A stretch of 64,000 nt of DNA from Phaseolus vulgaris (Eukaryota > Streptophyta > Magnoliopsida > Fabales > Fabaceae), in NCBI RefSeq assembly GCF_000499845.2, contig NC_023753.2:21855932-21919931 (forward strand). Direction: 5' to 3'. How positions within the stretch are numbered: the first letter of the stretch is position 1; every line of letters begins with the position of its first letter. The notes under the pieces were generated by a model. It was not told the DNA's origin. It was given only the letters and a program-made list of their open reading frames with translations, and made no database searches. Positions 20,868 through 32,068 of this stretch are shown here, piece after piece. A program made the translations under genes and the position numbers.

Positions 20868-23800
20868 GAAAGGGTGGGTACTAAAGGTTACATTGAGCTT
20901 TATACCACTTTCAGCGAGGAAAAGAATTGCAAAACCATCAAGATCCTATACTTGGTGATCGACGCAAACACTTCGTATGACATCCTCCTTGGACGATTGT
21001 GCATCAACCGTCTGATGGCGATCGTGTCGACACCCCACCTGTAGATCAAGTTACCTTCGCCGTCAGGAGACATTCTCACGGTTCATGTGGACCAGAAGGT
21101 GGCGAGAGATTGTTATGCCGAGAGTCTCAGGGTGGAGACTTTGAGGGATGACCGCTCCTCTAAACTCAAATCTTTTCAAAGGCAGGGCTCTCCTCGAGAA
21201 ACCCAACCAACACCAGTGGTATCCACAGTCGCTCTGGTGGACCTGGATTCCCGAACGACCGAAGACTGGCTGGAGGCCAGGGAAGAGTTACGTTGAGTGC
21301 CCCTCCTCGACGACGACCACAACAACAGCGTCGGCACGGTCATTGCGATCGCTGAGACCGAGCTAATGCAAAAAGAACGTGGATTTGTTCGTGTGGACCT
21401 CATCCAATATGCTGGGGGTAAGCCCAAATATTATCACGCATAAGCTCTCGGTGTTCAAGAAGTGCAACCGATCACGCAGAAGAAGAGAGATTATGGCGAC
21501 GAAAAGCGTCTTGTGGCTAAGAAGGAAGACCAAAAGCTCCTATTGGTCAGGTTCATCCGCGAGCCTGGTACACAACTAGGTTGGCAGCAGTTGGAGGATG
21601 TGCGGGGACTATAGAAACTTAAATAGAGCATGCCCGAAGGATTCATATCCGCTCCCCAACATCGACCGACTGGTGGATGGAGCAGCCGGCCATAAAATCC
21701 TCATCTTCTTGGATGCTTAGTCTTGCTATAACCATATAAGCATGCACCCTCAAGACAAGGAGGAAACGACCTTCATGATGGTCGATGCCAACTACTACTA
21801 CGAGGTTTTGTCGTTCGACCTGAAAAACACTGGAGTGTCCCTACCAGTAGCTTATGGACAAGATCTTCCAAGATCTGATCGGTCATTGTGTGGAGGTCTT
21901 TGTGGATGATATCTTCATGAAGTCCGACTCATTTAACCGACACATCGAGGACCTTGGAGAGGTGTTTAAAGCCCTCAGGGGAGCAAACATGAAGCTCAAC
22001 CCCAAAAAGTGTACGTTCGGGGTTGAAAGAGGAAAATTTATGGGTTTTATGTTAACCCACTGGGGAATAGAAGCCAACCAAGACAAATGTCGCGCGATCA
22101 TCGACATGCGAAGCCCTCAAAACATAAAAGAGGTGCAAAATCTGCTAGGGCATCTGACGGTCCTCTCCAGGTTCATCCCCCGACTGGCCAAAAGAACGAG
22201 GTCGATGGTGCAATTGCTTCGCAAAGCAGCCAAGTTCAGTTGGGATGAAAAGTGCGAATTGATCTTCTAACAACTGAAATACTTTTTATCATCACCGACG
22301 ATCATTCAGAAGTCAAGACCCGACCAACCTATACTAGTGTATCTAGTGGTCTCGGAAGAAGTGGTCAGTGTCGCGTTGGTAGAAGAAGTAGATGGGGAGG
22401 AAGGACTGGTATACTGCATCAGTCAAACGCTCCACGCGAACGAGACAAGATACCAAATGATAGAGAAGGTGGCTTTCGCCCTCGTCCTAACAACAAGGAG
22501 GATGTGCCCCTACTTCCAAAACCACTCTATCACTGTATGGACTAACTATCCTATTTTTAAAATTTTATCTAAACCCGACCTTGCAGGGAAAATGATAGGA
22601 TGGTCAGTCGAGCTCGCAAATTCGACAGTCGGTATCAACTGAGAGGCGTCATCAAGTCTCAATGCTTGGCCGACTTCTCGGTCGAGCGCACACCTCTGTC
22701 AAACCTCTCGGCAGAATGAACATTGTACGTCGACGACTCCTCCAACAAGACTGCATGTGGAGCAAGAGTCCTCGAAGAACTGGGCGACCACCTCTTGGAG
22801 CAAGCTCTCCAATTCGGATTCAAGGCCACCAATAACTAGGCCGAGTACAAGGCTCTACTCGCCGGGCTTAACCTAACATATTATATGAGAGCTCGCAAAG
22901 AAACGTGCAAAACCGACTCCCAGGTTATGGTCGGCTAAATAAAAGGGGAGTTCGAGGTTAAAGAACCTTTGCTACAGCGATACTAGCACACCGCCCGCAA
23001 CAGCATTGCCCGGTTCCAAAAGGCACCAGTAGAGCACATCCCAAGGCAAGAAAACAAGCGGGCCGATTCTCTGTCTCGACTATCGGTAACCAAAAAGAAA
23101 ACCCACCAGATATCAGTCATGCAGATATGGCTAAGGCACCCTAGCGTGACAGAGACCGAATACCTAGCGGTCGCTGATATCGAAGCCGACAACTGGATGA
23201 CCCCTATCATCTAGTACCTTGAACATGGCATATGCAAACCAAAGGAGGAAAAAACCATGAAGCAGTAGTGTGCAAGGTTCACCATGTTGAACAAGGATTT
23301 GTACCGAAGGGGATACTCGGCTCCGCTGCTCAAATGCATCATACGGGATCAAGCCGAGTATGTCTTCAAGGAGATACATGAGAGGGTATGCAACAAGCAT
23401 TCGGGAGTTCGGACGATGGTTGCCAAAATCCTCAGAGTTGGCTACTACTGGCCAACCGTCCAGGGGGACTGCGCGGAACATGTCAAGAAATGCGTCAAAT
23501 GCCAGGAGTTTGTCCCCTTAAACCATCTAAAGCCAGAAGTGCTGCATAACCTAACATCCCCATGGTCATTCGTCGTCTGGGGGATGGACATCATCGACCC
23601 CTTTGCACCAGGAAAGGGTCAGACGAAATTCCTCCTCGACAGAGTCAACTATTTCACTAAATGGATCGAGGCCGAGCCACTCGCATCCATTTCCACAAAA
23701 AATGTGCAGAACCTTGTATGGTGAAGTATTGTGTGTCAGTTCGGCATACCGAACACAATAATAACAGACAACGACCGACAGTTCATCGACCATGGGCTCC

Positions 23801-24417
23801 AATCCTTCTACGGCGACCTTGACATCAAGTCTATAACAACCTCGATCGAGCACCCCCAAACCAATGGGCAGGCTGAGGCTACTAACAAGATCACCCTAAA
23901 TGAGTTGAAGAAGTGGCTCGGTAAGGCAAAGGACCGATTGAATGAAGAACTGATAAAACTCCTATGGGCATACTGATGCACCCCTCAGACAACCACACAA
24001 GAAACATCGTATAGCCTGACATACTGAACCGAAGCAATGATCCCGATCGAGGTAGGTGTGCCTACCGTTTGAAGACAACTGTTCGACCTAACCCTTAATG
24101 AGGAAAACCTCTCGGTCAACCTGGATTTGGTCAAGGAGCTTCGCGATAAGAGCAAGATTCGAAAGGCAACGTGCAAGCTTTAGGCGGCAAGACGCTATAA
24201 CACCAAGGTTCGACCACGGAGTTTTCAAAAAGGAGACCTCGTCAGGAGAATGAGAAGCTACGCAAGGAAGAATGAAGGAAAGTTCTTGTCCAACTGGGAG
24301 GGATCCTTTCGGATTCAAGAAGTTGCCGATGGGGGGGCATACCACCTAGAGTGGCTCTCGGGTAAAATTGTACCGAGGACGTGGAATGCCACGCACCTCA
24401 AATTTTACTACAGTTAA
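20868..24417 (+). pseudogene. Element A pol: protease end, RT, RNase H, integrase
   Basis: Heavily mutated Tat-type pol. Protease end: YDILLGRLCINRL. RT: LNRACPKDSYPLPNID, catalytic site VFVDDI at about 21900, GFMLTHWGIEANQDK. Archaeal-type RNase H: LYVDDSSNKTACGA and FGFKATNN. Integrase: GYYWPTVQGDC, VKCQEF, D of WGMDIID, D of ITDNDRQF, E of GQAEATN. The end matches B (PRTWNATHLKFYYS). More than a dozen in-frame stops and several frameshifts occur. Most stops are TAG, TAA or TGA where relatives have Gln or Arg. Codons 22800-24417 hold most of them. It is certainly non-functional. Confidence 0.88.
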
Positions 24418-24437
24418 TAAAATTTACGCACTCTTTT

Positions 24438-24660
24438 CTACACATTCGATTCGGTCTGGATGAAGTCTTAACATGCATACCCTGCCGACATCTTACACAT
24501 TCGGTTCGGTCTGGATGAAGCCTTAACATGCATACCCTGCCAACACCTTACACACTCGGGTCGGTCTGGATGAAGCCTTAAAAGGCATACCTTGTCGATA
24601 CCTTACACACTCGGTTCGGTCTAGATGAAGCCTCAGTGGACATACCTTGTCGACACCTTA
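24438..24660 (+). repeat. 55-bp tandem repeat after element A pol
   Basis: There are four full units at a strict 55-bp period (starts at 24438, 24493, 24548 and 24603) plus the beginning of a fifth at 24658. Each contains TTCGGTCTGGATGAAG and ends in ACC before CTTACA. The array sits at the same place as the repeats of B, E and G but with an unrelated unit. 24661-25004 then has no gene and leads into the antisense gene. Confidence 0.92.
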
Positions 24661-25004
24661 CAACCTTGGTTACATCAAAACCAAGCATAAACCTTAAAAG
24701 AACTACGAGCGAAGTCCGATCGTTTATTTAACTTGTTCAATTTTCATTGTTCAATTAAGTTATCGACCGCTCGATTAACTTAGTCAAAGATTTCATTCAA
24801 AGTTTTCAATTTTATTCATTAATGATAAGGGGAAGACCACACCTCGACCTTATAGGAGAGAGTACAAAAAGGACACACCCCGACCGAAGGAAACAAAAAC
24901 TAAAAACCTAAGTCCTATTGGTCTGCACCTTCAACTCCCTCGGTCGATGCAGGTTTCTCCCTTGATGCGACCACCAACACTCTCGCCTCAGCCCTTAACA
25001 AGAT

Positions 25005-25820
25005 TCAACCCCCGAACACTTCGTTCTCAGGATCGAAGTTGCCAGACGTCGACGGACCTCCAAACAGCACATGGGCATGTCGGACGGCCTGGAAGAAGCT
25101 TTCCTTAAGCAACTCCAAGGTCTGGTCAAATTTGCGTTCCAGCTCCACCTCGGCCTCCAACCGACTCATCTCGGCATTCAACGTCGAGATCTTGTCTTCC
25201 CCTTCCCTCACCATCTTCTTCAGCTGCGCCACCTCGGCCGCCATCTCCGCCGTGCGACGCTCTGCCTCAACCGCCTTGTGCTGAGCCTTCTACCTGTTGG
25301 CAACCTCCCGAGCAAGCTTCTTCGCATACTCAAAGTTAGAAGCAAGAGATTGCTTCAAGTTGCCTGAGGCCTCAGACATCTCATGCTCTAGCCGATATAT
25401 CTCCTCTGCGTGGCGGTCTCGGTCCTAAGACCCCAACTAGACCATGACAAGGACACGATACAACATTTCAACGCCACCCTTCAGCAAGTCTGCCGGCGGA
25501 ACAACTCGAATAACCTCCTGGCTTGGCCCAGGCAGCGCAACCTTCACCCCTCGTGAAAATTTCATGTCAGCCCCCAACATCGCCAAGGGTGACATGGTGA
25601 CCTCCATTGCACGTTCAACTGTGCGAGGGGCGATCGGTTGGTTGAACTCATCCGTTGGGGGCGAGTCAACATCAATTGGGATTCGGCGAGGAGAAGGAGG
25701 TGTTGGCAGTGAGCCGGGGGAGCGAGTGGTTGTGGCTATGTTGCTCGCCTCCATCGACCTCTTCTTTGATTTTCCAGAAGGGCCAACACGGCTGGCCGAT
25801 CCTTTCCTAGCATCGAGAGT
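25005..25820 (-). pseudogene. Element A antisense gene, exon 2
   Basis: This is equivalent to exon 2 of the antisense gene in B, E and G. On the - strand it starts with a short MLGK-like segment and a basic stretch (GKSKKRSMEAS), then a proline/serine-rich region (SPGSLPTPPSPRR) and a coiled coil (MAAEVAQLKKMVREGEDKIS), and ends ENEVFGG. Two or more in-frame stops occur (for example near 25292 and 25428). The sequence is diverged from the B family, so the layout rather than the exact sequence identifies it. Confidence 0.65.
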
Positions 25821-25825
25821 CTTAA

Positions 25826-26669
25826 TGCAACATATAGCAGTTTTTGAACCCTACAAGAACAATACAACCAAAGTTGAAAAACCCTATTTCAGCACACCTT
25901 GCACTCCAAGAAACCCTACCAAAGAGTGACTTACACTAACACCTTTTACAAGAATGAATAAGGAAGGATAACACCTGAAAGAAGATGCAAGAACTCAAAA
26001 CCAGTAGCTCAATTGCAGCAGCACCGCACTAACACCTTCACCAAGATCAAGGCTCTCTTAGAATAAGCACACTTGAAGATTTTTTGGAAAAACCTTTCAA
26101 AAACTCATTCCAATCCTTATTCTCACACAGAAAACGTTTAATCTCTGTTAAAACCGTGATTTCACAACACCCTTTCATGTGATAAAAGCCTTTCATTATA
26201 TAGAAATTAGTTTCTAACAACTTTTCAAAAAACAGTTAAAAAGCTGTTATAAATTCAATAGATTAAATTTAAAGCTAACAGATTATTTTTCAGGAAAACT
26301 GTCAGCTCAGCTTAACTGAAATAACTTACTAAATTGCACTTTTGGTGCCCTAACAGTATTTCGAAAATCCTTTAAGCAGAACAAAAATAAACCTATTGTT
26401 TTCCAAACAAACAGATTTATTTTTGTGGAGTACCCTAATTCTTGAGAAAACTTTAAAAATCTTTTTGGAAAACATTTAATCACTTCATGTGCTTGATCTT
26501 ACAACCTTGATTAGGCATCTAGGATAGGTCATGTAGCAAAAGGCAACCTTAAACTCACACTAACCTAAATACAAGATTACCAAAAAATACATTACAACCT
26601 TCAAAGCAAACTAACTATTTTCTTCATCAAACACACACTAAGACTTGGTAGAGAAGAAGCTTCATCCAT
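25826..26669. mobile_element. LTR-like insertion in intron of element A antisense gene
   Basis: This AT-rich block of about 845 bp starts TGCAACA and ends TTCAACA, with TG..CA ends, a TATATAG sequence and no ORF. It separates the two exons of the antisense gene, whose intron in related elements is only about 180 bp. I could not find a matching target duplication, so the exact limits are uncertain. Confidence 0.5.
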
Positions 26670-26689
26670 CTTCAACACTCGATACTCAC

Positions 26690-27448
26690 GGTCGGTCGAG
26701 GCCACTTCTTGAAGTCACGAGGCTTCTTAGTCCAGTACAAGGGAAACCTCGACCAACCGGTTTCATTGAAGAAATACGACGTCGCCTCCGACCGAATAGA
26801 GAGTGAGTGCCACAAAACAGAATAGACAGGGTGAGAAGTATAATAACATAAGAAACAAAAAGGGGTAGGATGCAAACACAGGACGTCATATATCAGGCGA
26901 AAGGCCTGGATGGACACCCAGGTATTTGGGTGAAGTTGGGTAGGCGCTATGTTGAGCGTCCGAAGGACACCCATCGTAAAATTGTCAAAAGGTAGAAAAA
27001 TGTGTAAGTTTGAAAAAAAGATAGGAGTACATATAGAAGAAAGGTGGACCAGGCCGACCCATTCACACATTCTCGATCGGCAGGAAGGGTTCAACACTAA
27101 AGAAAATCGAACAAGCATCTGCCTTCAGAACCGGGTAACTCCCCAAAAACTTGGTGATAGAGTCCTCGGTTAGGTAGACAGAGGCGATCCCAATTACCTT
27201 AGGATCTGCACAATCAAACTCCGCCCAGGAGATGACTTACTCAGGGAGCCCGACCATTCGACAACATTGGCCGAATCGTCTCCCCTAACCACCTCTACAG
27301 GGTGCGGTACTTGAACCACACCGACCGATAAGGAATCAGTTATAGAAGAACCAGAAGATGAAGACGAAGATAAAGAAGAAGAGGAACGCACAGGAAGAGG
27401 AGAAGGGGGAGTCGAAGAAGAAGAAGTAGGCCGAGACAAGGAAGACAT
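26690..27448 (-). pseudogene. Element A antisense gene, exon 1
   Basis: A likely ATG is at 27446-27448 (MSSLSRPTSSSS). A Ser/Pro-rich start and an acidic/serine tract follow. Between 27000 and 26700 the translation LNIAPTQLHPNTWVSIQAF and then RFPLYWTKKP matches the Transposase_28-like domain of E (LNIAAAQLHPNSWAFVRAF, FPLYWVDKG). A GTGAGT donor follows at 26689-26684. Frame breaks occur between conserved blocks. This shows the antisense gene predates the split of A from the B family. Confidence 0.7.
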
Positions 27449-27809
27449 AACTAACCTTATGAAAAGTTGAAACACAGCATGAAGACGAGGAAACGTTCGG
27501 GTCTTGGAGCAAATATCAGAGAGATAGCACAGTATCTCGACATTGTTGGAACCGCTATTTATAGCCTCCAATGGTCTCGGGAGACAATGCGTCACAACGA
27601 TCTCAACCGTTAGATCTTTCAGATCCAACGACTCCCAACGCTTTGCGCCTAGAAAACCCCTCATCAATGAAGGTCACATCACGCGCAGACGCCGCCTAAA
27701 GTCACGTCAGGCATCGAGAACCTCAAAAGTCCAATAAACTCAGAAGCCCGACCGATACCAAACATTCAAGACTCTTCAGATCAAGTTATCCTCGAGCCTC
27801 GAGGGCAAG
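27449..27809 (+). other. Element A 3' untranslated region and polypurine tract
   Basis: There is no gene on the + strand. It probably holds the 5' leader of the antisense gene. The purine-rich CGAGGGCAAG (27800-27809) directly precedes TGTAGTAG and is the candidate polypurine tract. Confidence 0.5.
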
Positions 27810-28140
27810 TGTAGTAGTAAGGGACAAACGATCAATACCATGCCTCGGCCCCGACGGATAGGCCGACCGAAGGTCCCACGCCCGTGTGGGCCGACCAACA
27901 CCTTTGGTCTAATTATGCTCAATCAAGGTCAGTGAAGCTAAGTCATCATTAAGAACTAGGTAATACACCTCAAATCACGATCCACCTCACTAATATGGCC
28001 CAACAAAGTAGGCCTATTAAAATAATATAAATAGTGCACATTCTAAGAAGCAAGTACGTCATTTATTAATGCGATCTGACAACTGAGTGTCGAACCCTCT
28101 TTGCTTACTTGAGCGTCGGAGTACCTTCTACGGGTACCCC
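27810..28140 (+). mobile_element. Element A 3' LTR, first part
   Basis: It starts TGTAGTAG after the polypurine tract and has TATAAATA at 28026-28033. It contains TTGAGCGTCGGAGT, the segment typical of Tat/Ogre LTRs just before their end (also at 36462 in element D). It is interrupted at 28140 by solo LTR Y; the target duplication is ACCCC. Confidence 0.72.
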
Positions 28141-29391
28141 TTTTAGAATTATAGGGCTAAAACAAGAGGGACTGAATTGTTTTTGAAAGATTTTCGCAAG
28201 TATTAAAGGTAAAGTGAAAGGCTATGAAGAATTAATCAATGGAAAATTTGTCCAGCCAAATATAAAATTGTTTTTAAGCTTGATGTAGAAAATCAACCTG
28301 TTGTTTTTACGAAATAACCGGTTGTTTTCATCAACAGTTTATAAAAGCAAAGTTAAAGCAGTTTAAGGAGTGTAAGGATAGAAAGATTCACACAAAATGT
28401 TTATACTGGTTCACTCAACACCTAAGCTACATCCAGTCCTCAGAACCCTCTGAGAATTCACTATGTAATCAACCCTAGATTACAAGCTACACACACCAAA
28501 AGTGATGATCTTGAACCCCTCAAGAACACACACCACTCCTTGGCAAAAACCACCCCAAGAATGTTGATCTTGATCCCCTCAAGAACACACAACACTTCTT
28601 GGCAACACCAGTACAAAAATACAATTATTAAGAAGGAAGGGAATAGAATACACCGAGGTAAATCACAAGATCAAAGATCAGAATACAAAACCCAATCTTA
28701 TTCCACACTTGGGATGATCCAAAAGCTTTTTGTAAACTTGAAAACTGTTTTTGATTGATCTCTTTTACTTAGTTAATGCATAGGAGTGTAAAACCACCTT
28801 TTTATCTTTCAATCAAATGGTTAAAACAATTACAACAAAAGCCCAAAAGCTGTTGGAATCATTTAAAAAAGAAAACCACTTAACATAATCCTGCTAAGGT
28901 TTTCAGCAAAACAATCGGTTGATTTTTCAAAATAACCGATTGATTTTTATTTGACAGCATTAAAATCCACTAAGTGTCAAATAACCTGTTGTTTCGAAAT
29001 TTCAACCTTTTAAAATTTGTTTGACAACAAAGGCAAAGACAAAGTTTTTCCAAATCATTTTAAAATTCACTAAGTGTCAAACAACTTGTTGTTTCAAAAT
29101 TTCAACATGTTAAAATTTGTTTGACAGCAAAGGCAAAGACAAAGCTTAATTAAAACATTTTAAAATCTAGTAAGTGTCAAAACAACTTGTTGATTCGAAT
29201 TTCAACCTGTTGAAATTTCATTTCCTTTTAGAAAATCCATCTTTTCAAACTGTTAAAATTCAATTGAGCTTGGATCAACTTAAAGAGTGAATTAACAAGT
29301 TTCAAACAACTAGACACACACACACACAACAACAGCAAGGTCTTCAAGCTTTCCACTTGGATTTCGAGACATCAAAGCATCTTGTTCAACA
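28141..29391 (-). mobile_element. SIRE-type solo LTR Y
   Basis: On the + strand this runs from TTTTAGAAT (expected TGTTAGAAT) to TTGTTCAACA, matching the orientation of the complete LTR at 38928-40058. The perfect target duplication ACCCC lies at 28136-28140 and 29392-29396. Length is 1251 bp. Several degenerate copies of the paired MYB-core palindrome are present (near 28290, 28907 and 28983). A short CA microsatellite lies near 29312-29327. No internal region accompanies it. Confidence 0.85.
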
Positions 29392-29396
29392 ACCCC

Positions 29397-29460
29397 CCCA
29401 TTTGGTATTCACTAGAAGACCGAGTGATCGAGCAATTGAGATTGGAAGGAGTAGTTTACT
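29397..29460 (+). mobile_element. Element A 3' LTR, last part
   Basis: The sequence after the second ACCCC (CCCATTTGG, then GACCGAGTGATCGAGC) reads as the continuation of the interrupted LTR. The exact end is not visible because the 5' LTR lies outside the window. Confidence 0.45.
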
Positions 29461-30250
29461 GGACCATAGCGTTGGGCTCGGTGCTCAGCTGGTCGGACAT
29501 CAGCAACTGCGTAGAGCAGGTTAGCTCGGTGGTTTGGTCGAGATATTGCGCCACGTGAGTGGGCCCCAAGAATGCGTGTGTTAAAGCCCGTATATAAGCA
29601 AAGCCTGATCAACGAAAGTGCATGTGGTGTGTATAGTACATTTGGGTCTAGCACAAGTAAATACCCATTGGAGACGTTTAGGCCCAAGAGCGTTAGGGTT
29701 TTCAAGGGTAAGTTGCATGCATGATACGTGAGGGGTAAAACGCCTACAGTGACGGGCCCCATAATGCTGGTACATGAGTTGGTACCCTGGCAGCCATGCT
29801 GTTAAGATTATGCACTCTTTGGAAGAAGATTTTGTGCGGTTGTTACACTAAGATTGTGTGACAAAGTAACAAAATGTCTTTCCATCATACCTACTTTCAC
29901 TCGAGATAAGGTTCTCGTGAGAGAGGGTTGATACCATGAGGCAACCTAAAAGGGGTTTGAGATCCTTGGTAAAGGTACACCGATTCTAAGACTGAAACTA
30001 TTTACTTACTCATTGTTTCTTAGTCCATTACTGACTTGATTGTTGGAGTGCAATCAACAGGTAGGGCCCAGGGAAAGAGCAAATTCCAGTAGAGACAAAC
30101 GGAGTCACAACCTGCTCCTAAAGTCAATTGGCGACCAGGTCAACCAGCAAGAACAAGTAGCGATAAGTTTGGAAGCGGAAGCTGAAGCCTAGATACCCGC
30201 TTGACAGGAAGGAAGAAGACGAAGTCTCTCAATAGTTCTCTAGGTTCCAT
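29461..30250 (+). mobile_element. Degraded Tat-type LTR remnant
   Basis: There is no gene. Scattered similarity to LTR D occurs in the same order: TGCATGCATGATACGTGAGG at 29714, and TACTGACTTGATTGTTGGAG near 30035 against TACTGACTTGAGCGTCGGAG in D. It is probably an old solo LTR or fragment. Ends and target duplication were not found. Confidence 0.45.
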
Positions 30251-30254
30251 CTCC

Positions 30255-30581
30255 CTATCGAGAACAAAACCTATATGACTTTGTTGCCTTGTGAGCACTC
30301 ATCATTGTACCTTCTTCTCTAAACATCATCTTCTCAATCTTTTCCTTCACTTCACTAACTAAATCCCACAATAATCTTTGTTTCTCTGTTGTCGCCGCCA
30401 CCATCTCTTTGCACTTCTCCAATTTGTTCAACGCGGAAACCAACTCCACCATTTCTCCAAAACTCAGAAACCCAAAATGCTCTCTCAACTCGTTAACTCT
30501 AACCAACACCTCGCTCAATGCTACAATCCTATCCTCTTCCACCAAATTTGATATCTTAGAAACTAGCTTGTTCCCTTCCAT
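30255..30581 (-). CDS. Small unrecognised protein, 108 residues
   Basis: The ATG at 30579-30581 (MEGNKLVSKISNLVEE) was chosen because the region upstream reads like a plant 5' leader (AATTTTAGGGTTTGG) and the start is in good context after purines. The product is 108 residues, helical and highly charged, with a probable coiled coil in residues 10-90 (FGEMVELVSALNKLEKCKE, KQRLLWDLVSEVKEKIEK), no signal peptide and no membrane segment. I do not recognise a family. It is not part of any element seen here and may be a real host gene or an exon of one. The neighbourhood is AT-rich unique-looking DNA. Confidence 0.5.
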   Translation of the reverse strand: MEGNKLVSKISNLVEEDRIVALSEVLVRVNELREHFGFLSFGEMVELVSALNKLEKCKEMVAATTEKQRLLWDLVSEVKEKIEKMMFREEGTMMSAHKATKSYRFCSR

Positions 30582-31849
30582 GGATGTTGTGCCGCCCCTC
30601 CCTTGGCTCCAGCACCACACGTCGCCGTCTCCGCCTCCCTTTCCCTCAATCTTCTATTCCCGATTTCCAAACCCTAAAATTTCGATCAGTTCATGTGTGA
30701 AAATCATGCCACTATGTGCACCACGTCATCAACAATTAACGTCGTTGGTAGAAACTTAACGGAACATACCAAATTGATTTTTTTTAAAACCACTATATTA
30801 AATTGAATATTAACCCCAAATGTAGAGATAAAAAAGTAATTAAAAAATTCATAAAGATAATTAAGACATTTCACATACTTCAAGTTGAAAAATAGGGGTG
30901 GAGAAAGCAATAACCTAAAATTTATATTTAAACAATTTTATAGATCCTGTCCAATTGTTTTTTTTTATTTAATTTAGAAGTATGAATATGTTGAATAGTA
31001 AATTTTATATTATTAAACATGTGGAGTTAAACTCTTTTTCAGTTAATCTTATTGCAAATAATCTTAAATCAATCTCTAAGAATCTCCTAAAAAAATAGAA
31101 AACATTCGTGCCGAACAAAGCATGACGAGAGTGTAAGGTGCAACTCTTAATAAGAACCTTTTTTTAAATAATCTTTTTACAACTAAAACAATTATTTGAA
31201 ATTATATTATAATAACATAAATCAATGTTTGATAATTGTCATTGTTAAATGATTTTTTTTAATTATTTTATTATATCAATTCTTAAATATTTAGTTGTTA
31301 TATTTAATATTTTATTTTTCTTGTCTCGTCATGGTGGGGGTTGAGGAAATAGGAGCACCTATTTTAGTTTCTTTGTGGTACCGAGCAGCCAGAATGGGAA
31401 GTGTGTTTGGTGAGAAGAGGAAATGTGAATTGAAGAGATACAAGTATTTGCAGCTGAAAAAGGTAGTTGTGGGATACTATGTCTTTCTGTGTTAGGTATG
31501 AGGATAGGCTAATATAATACAAGTTTTTTTGAACCGCATGTTTCAACCACAAGAGAGGTTTATCTTCAAAATCCAACTCAAATATGAAATAAGAAAAATA
31601 TTACTTTTAGAGCAAAAATAATAAAAAATTATTATTCTCTCTTGATTTCTTCAATACAATTCTAAAATGATTTTATTTGAAGATGTTATGAATCTATAAA
31701 TAATACAAATGGAACCCATTCACAGGGTAACATTTACTACGTGTCACTTCCACAAAATTTAACAACAAATAATTCATAAAGATAATTTACCAAATGTAGA
31801 AGTATCTGAACCAAGGAACCAGTGAAAGGAAGCCATTTGTGAGCATCTC
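30582..31849. other. AT-rich intergenic DNA
   Basis: The first 130 bp hold the leader of the small gene. The rest is very AT-rich with poly-A and poly-T runs. A short open stretch at 31295-31495 has no features of a real protein. I see no repeats or RNA genes. Confidence 0.5.
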
Positions 31850-32068
31850 ATGAAGCCACATTCTTCTCATATAAGCGCCCTCCCCTTAACCTCTTCAGTT
31901 TCTAATTCTCCAAAACCCTTCTCTTCTCCAATCCCTCCAAAAATCCTAACTTCCTCTCTTAAACTTTCACCCATTTGGCCACTCTCATTGCCTTACCAGG
32001 AAGTCAGATATCTTCTTTTAGGGGTATTTCTTATGGCGCGATTTTTGAATTTGAAAATGGCTTTCTGA
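31850..32068 (+). CDS. Possible first exon of a plastid-targeted protein
   Basis: The 72-codon frame from ATG 31850 has an N-terminus rich in Ser, Pro and Leu and without acidic residues (MKPHSSHISALPLTSSVSNS), which is the composition of a chloroplast transit peptide. After about residue 48 it turns hydrophobic and stops at 32066-32068. It may be an exon that should splice out near CCAGGAAG (about 31997) or a leftover gene fragment. No homologue is recognised. Confidence 0.3.
   Translation: MKPHSSHISALPLTSSVSNSPKPFSSPIPPKILTSSLKLSPIWPLSLPYQEVRYLLLGVFLMARFLNLKMAF

Noticed and set aside
24438..24660. Possible CRISPR-like array
   Set aside because: The 55-bp units are contiguous with no unique spacers, there are no cas genes, and the context is a plant retrotransposon.
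25826..26669. Claim of a fully delimited solo LTR
   Set aside because: TG..CA ends are present but no target duplication was found, so only an LTR-like insertion is listed.
29308..29330. CA microsatellite
   Set aside because: It is a short run inside LTR Y of no evident function.
31295..31495. 66-codon + strand frame in AT-rich DNA
   Set aside because: It has no recognisable domain, leader or splice context, and a random frame of this size is expected.
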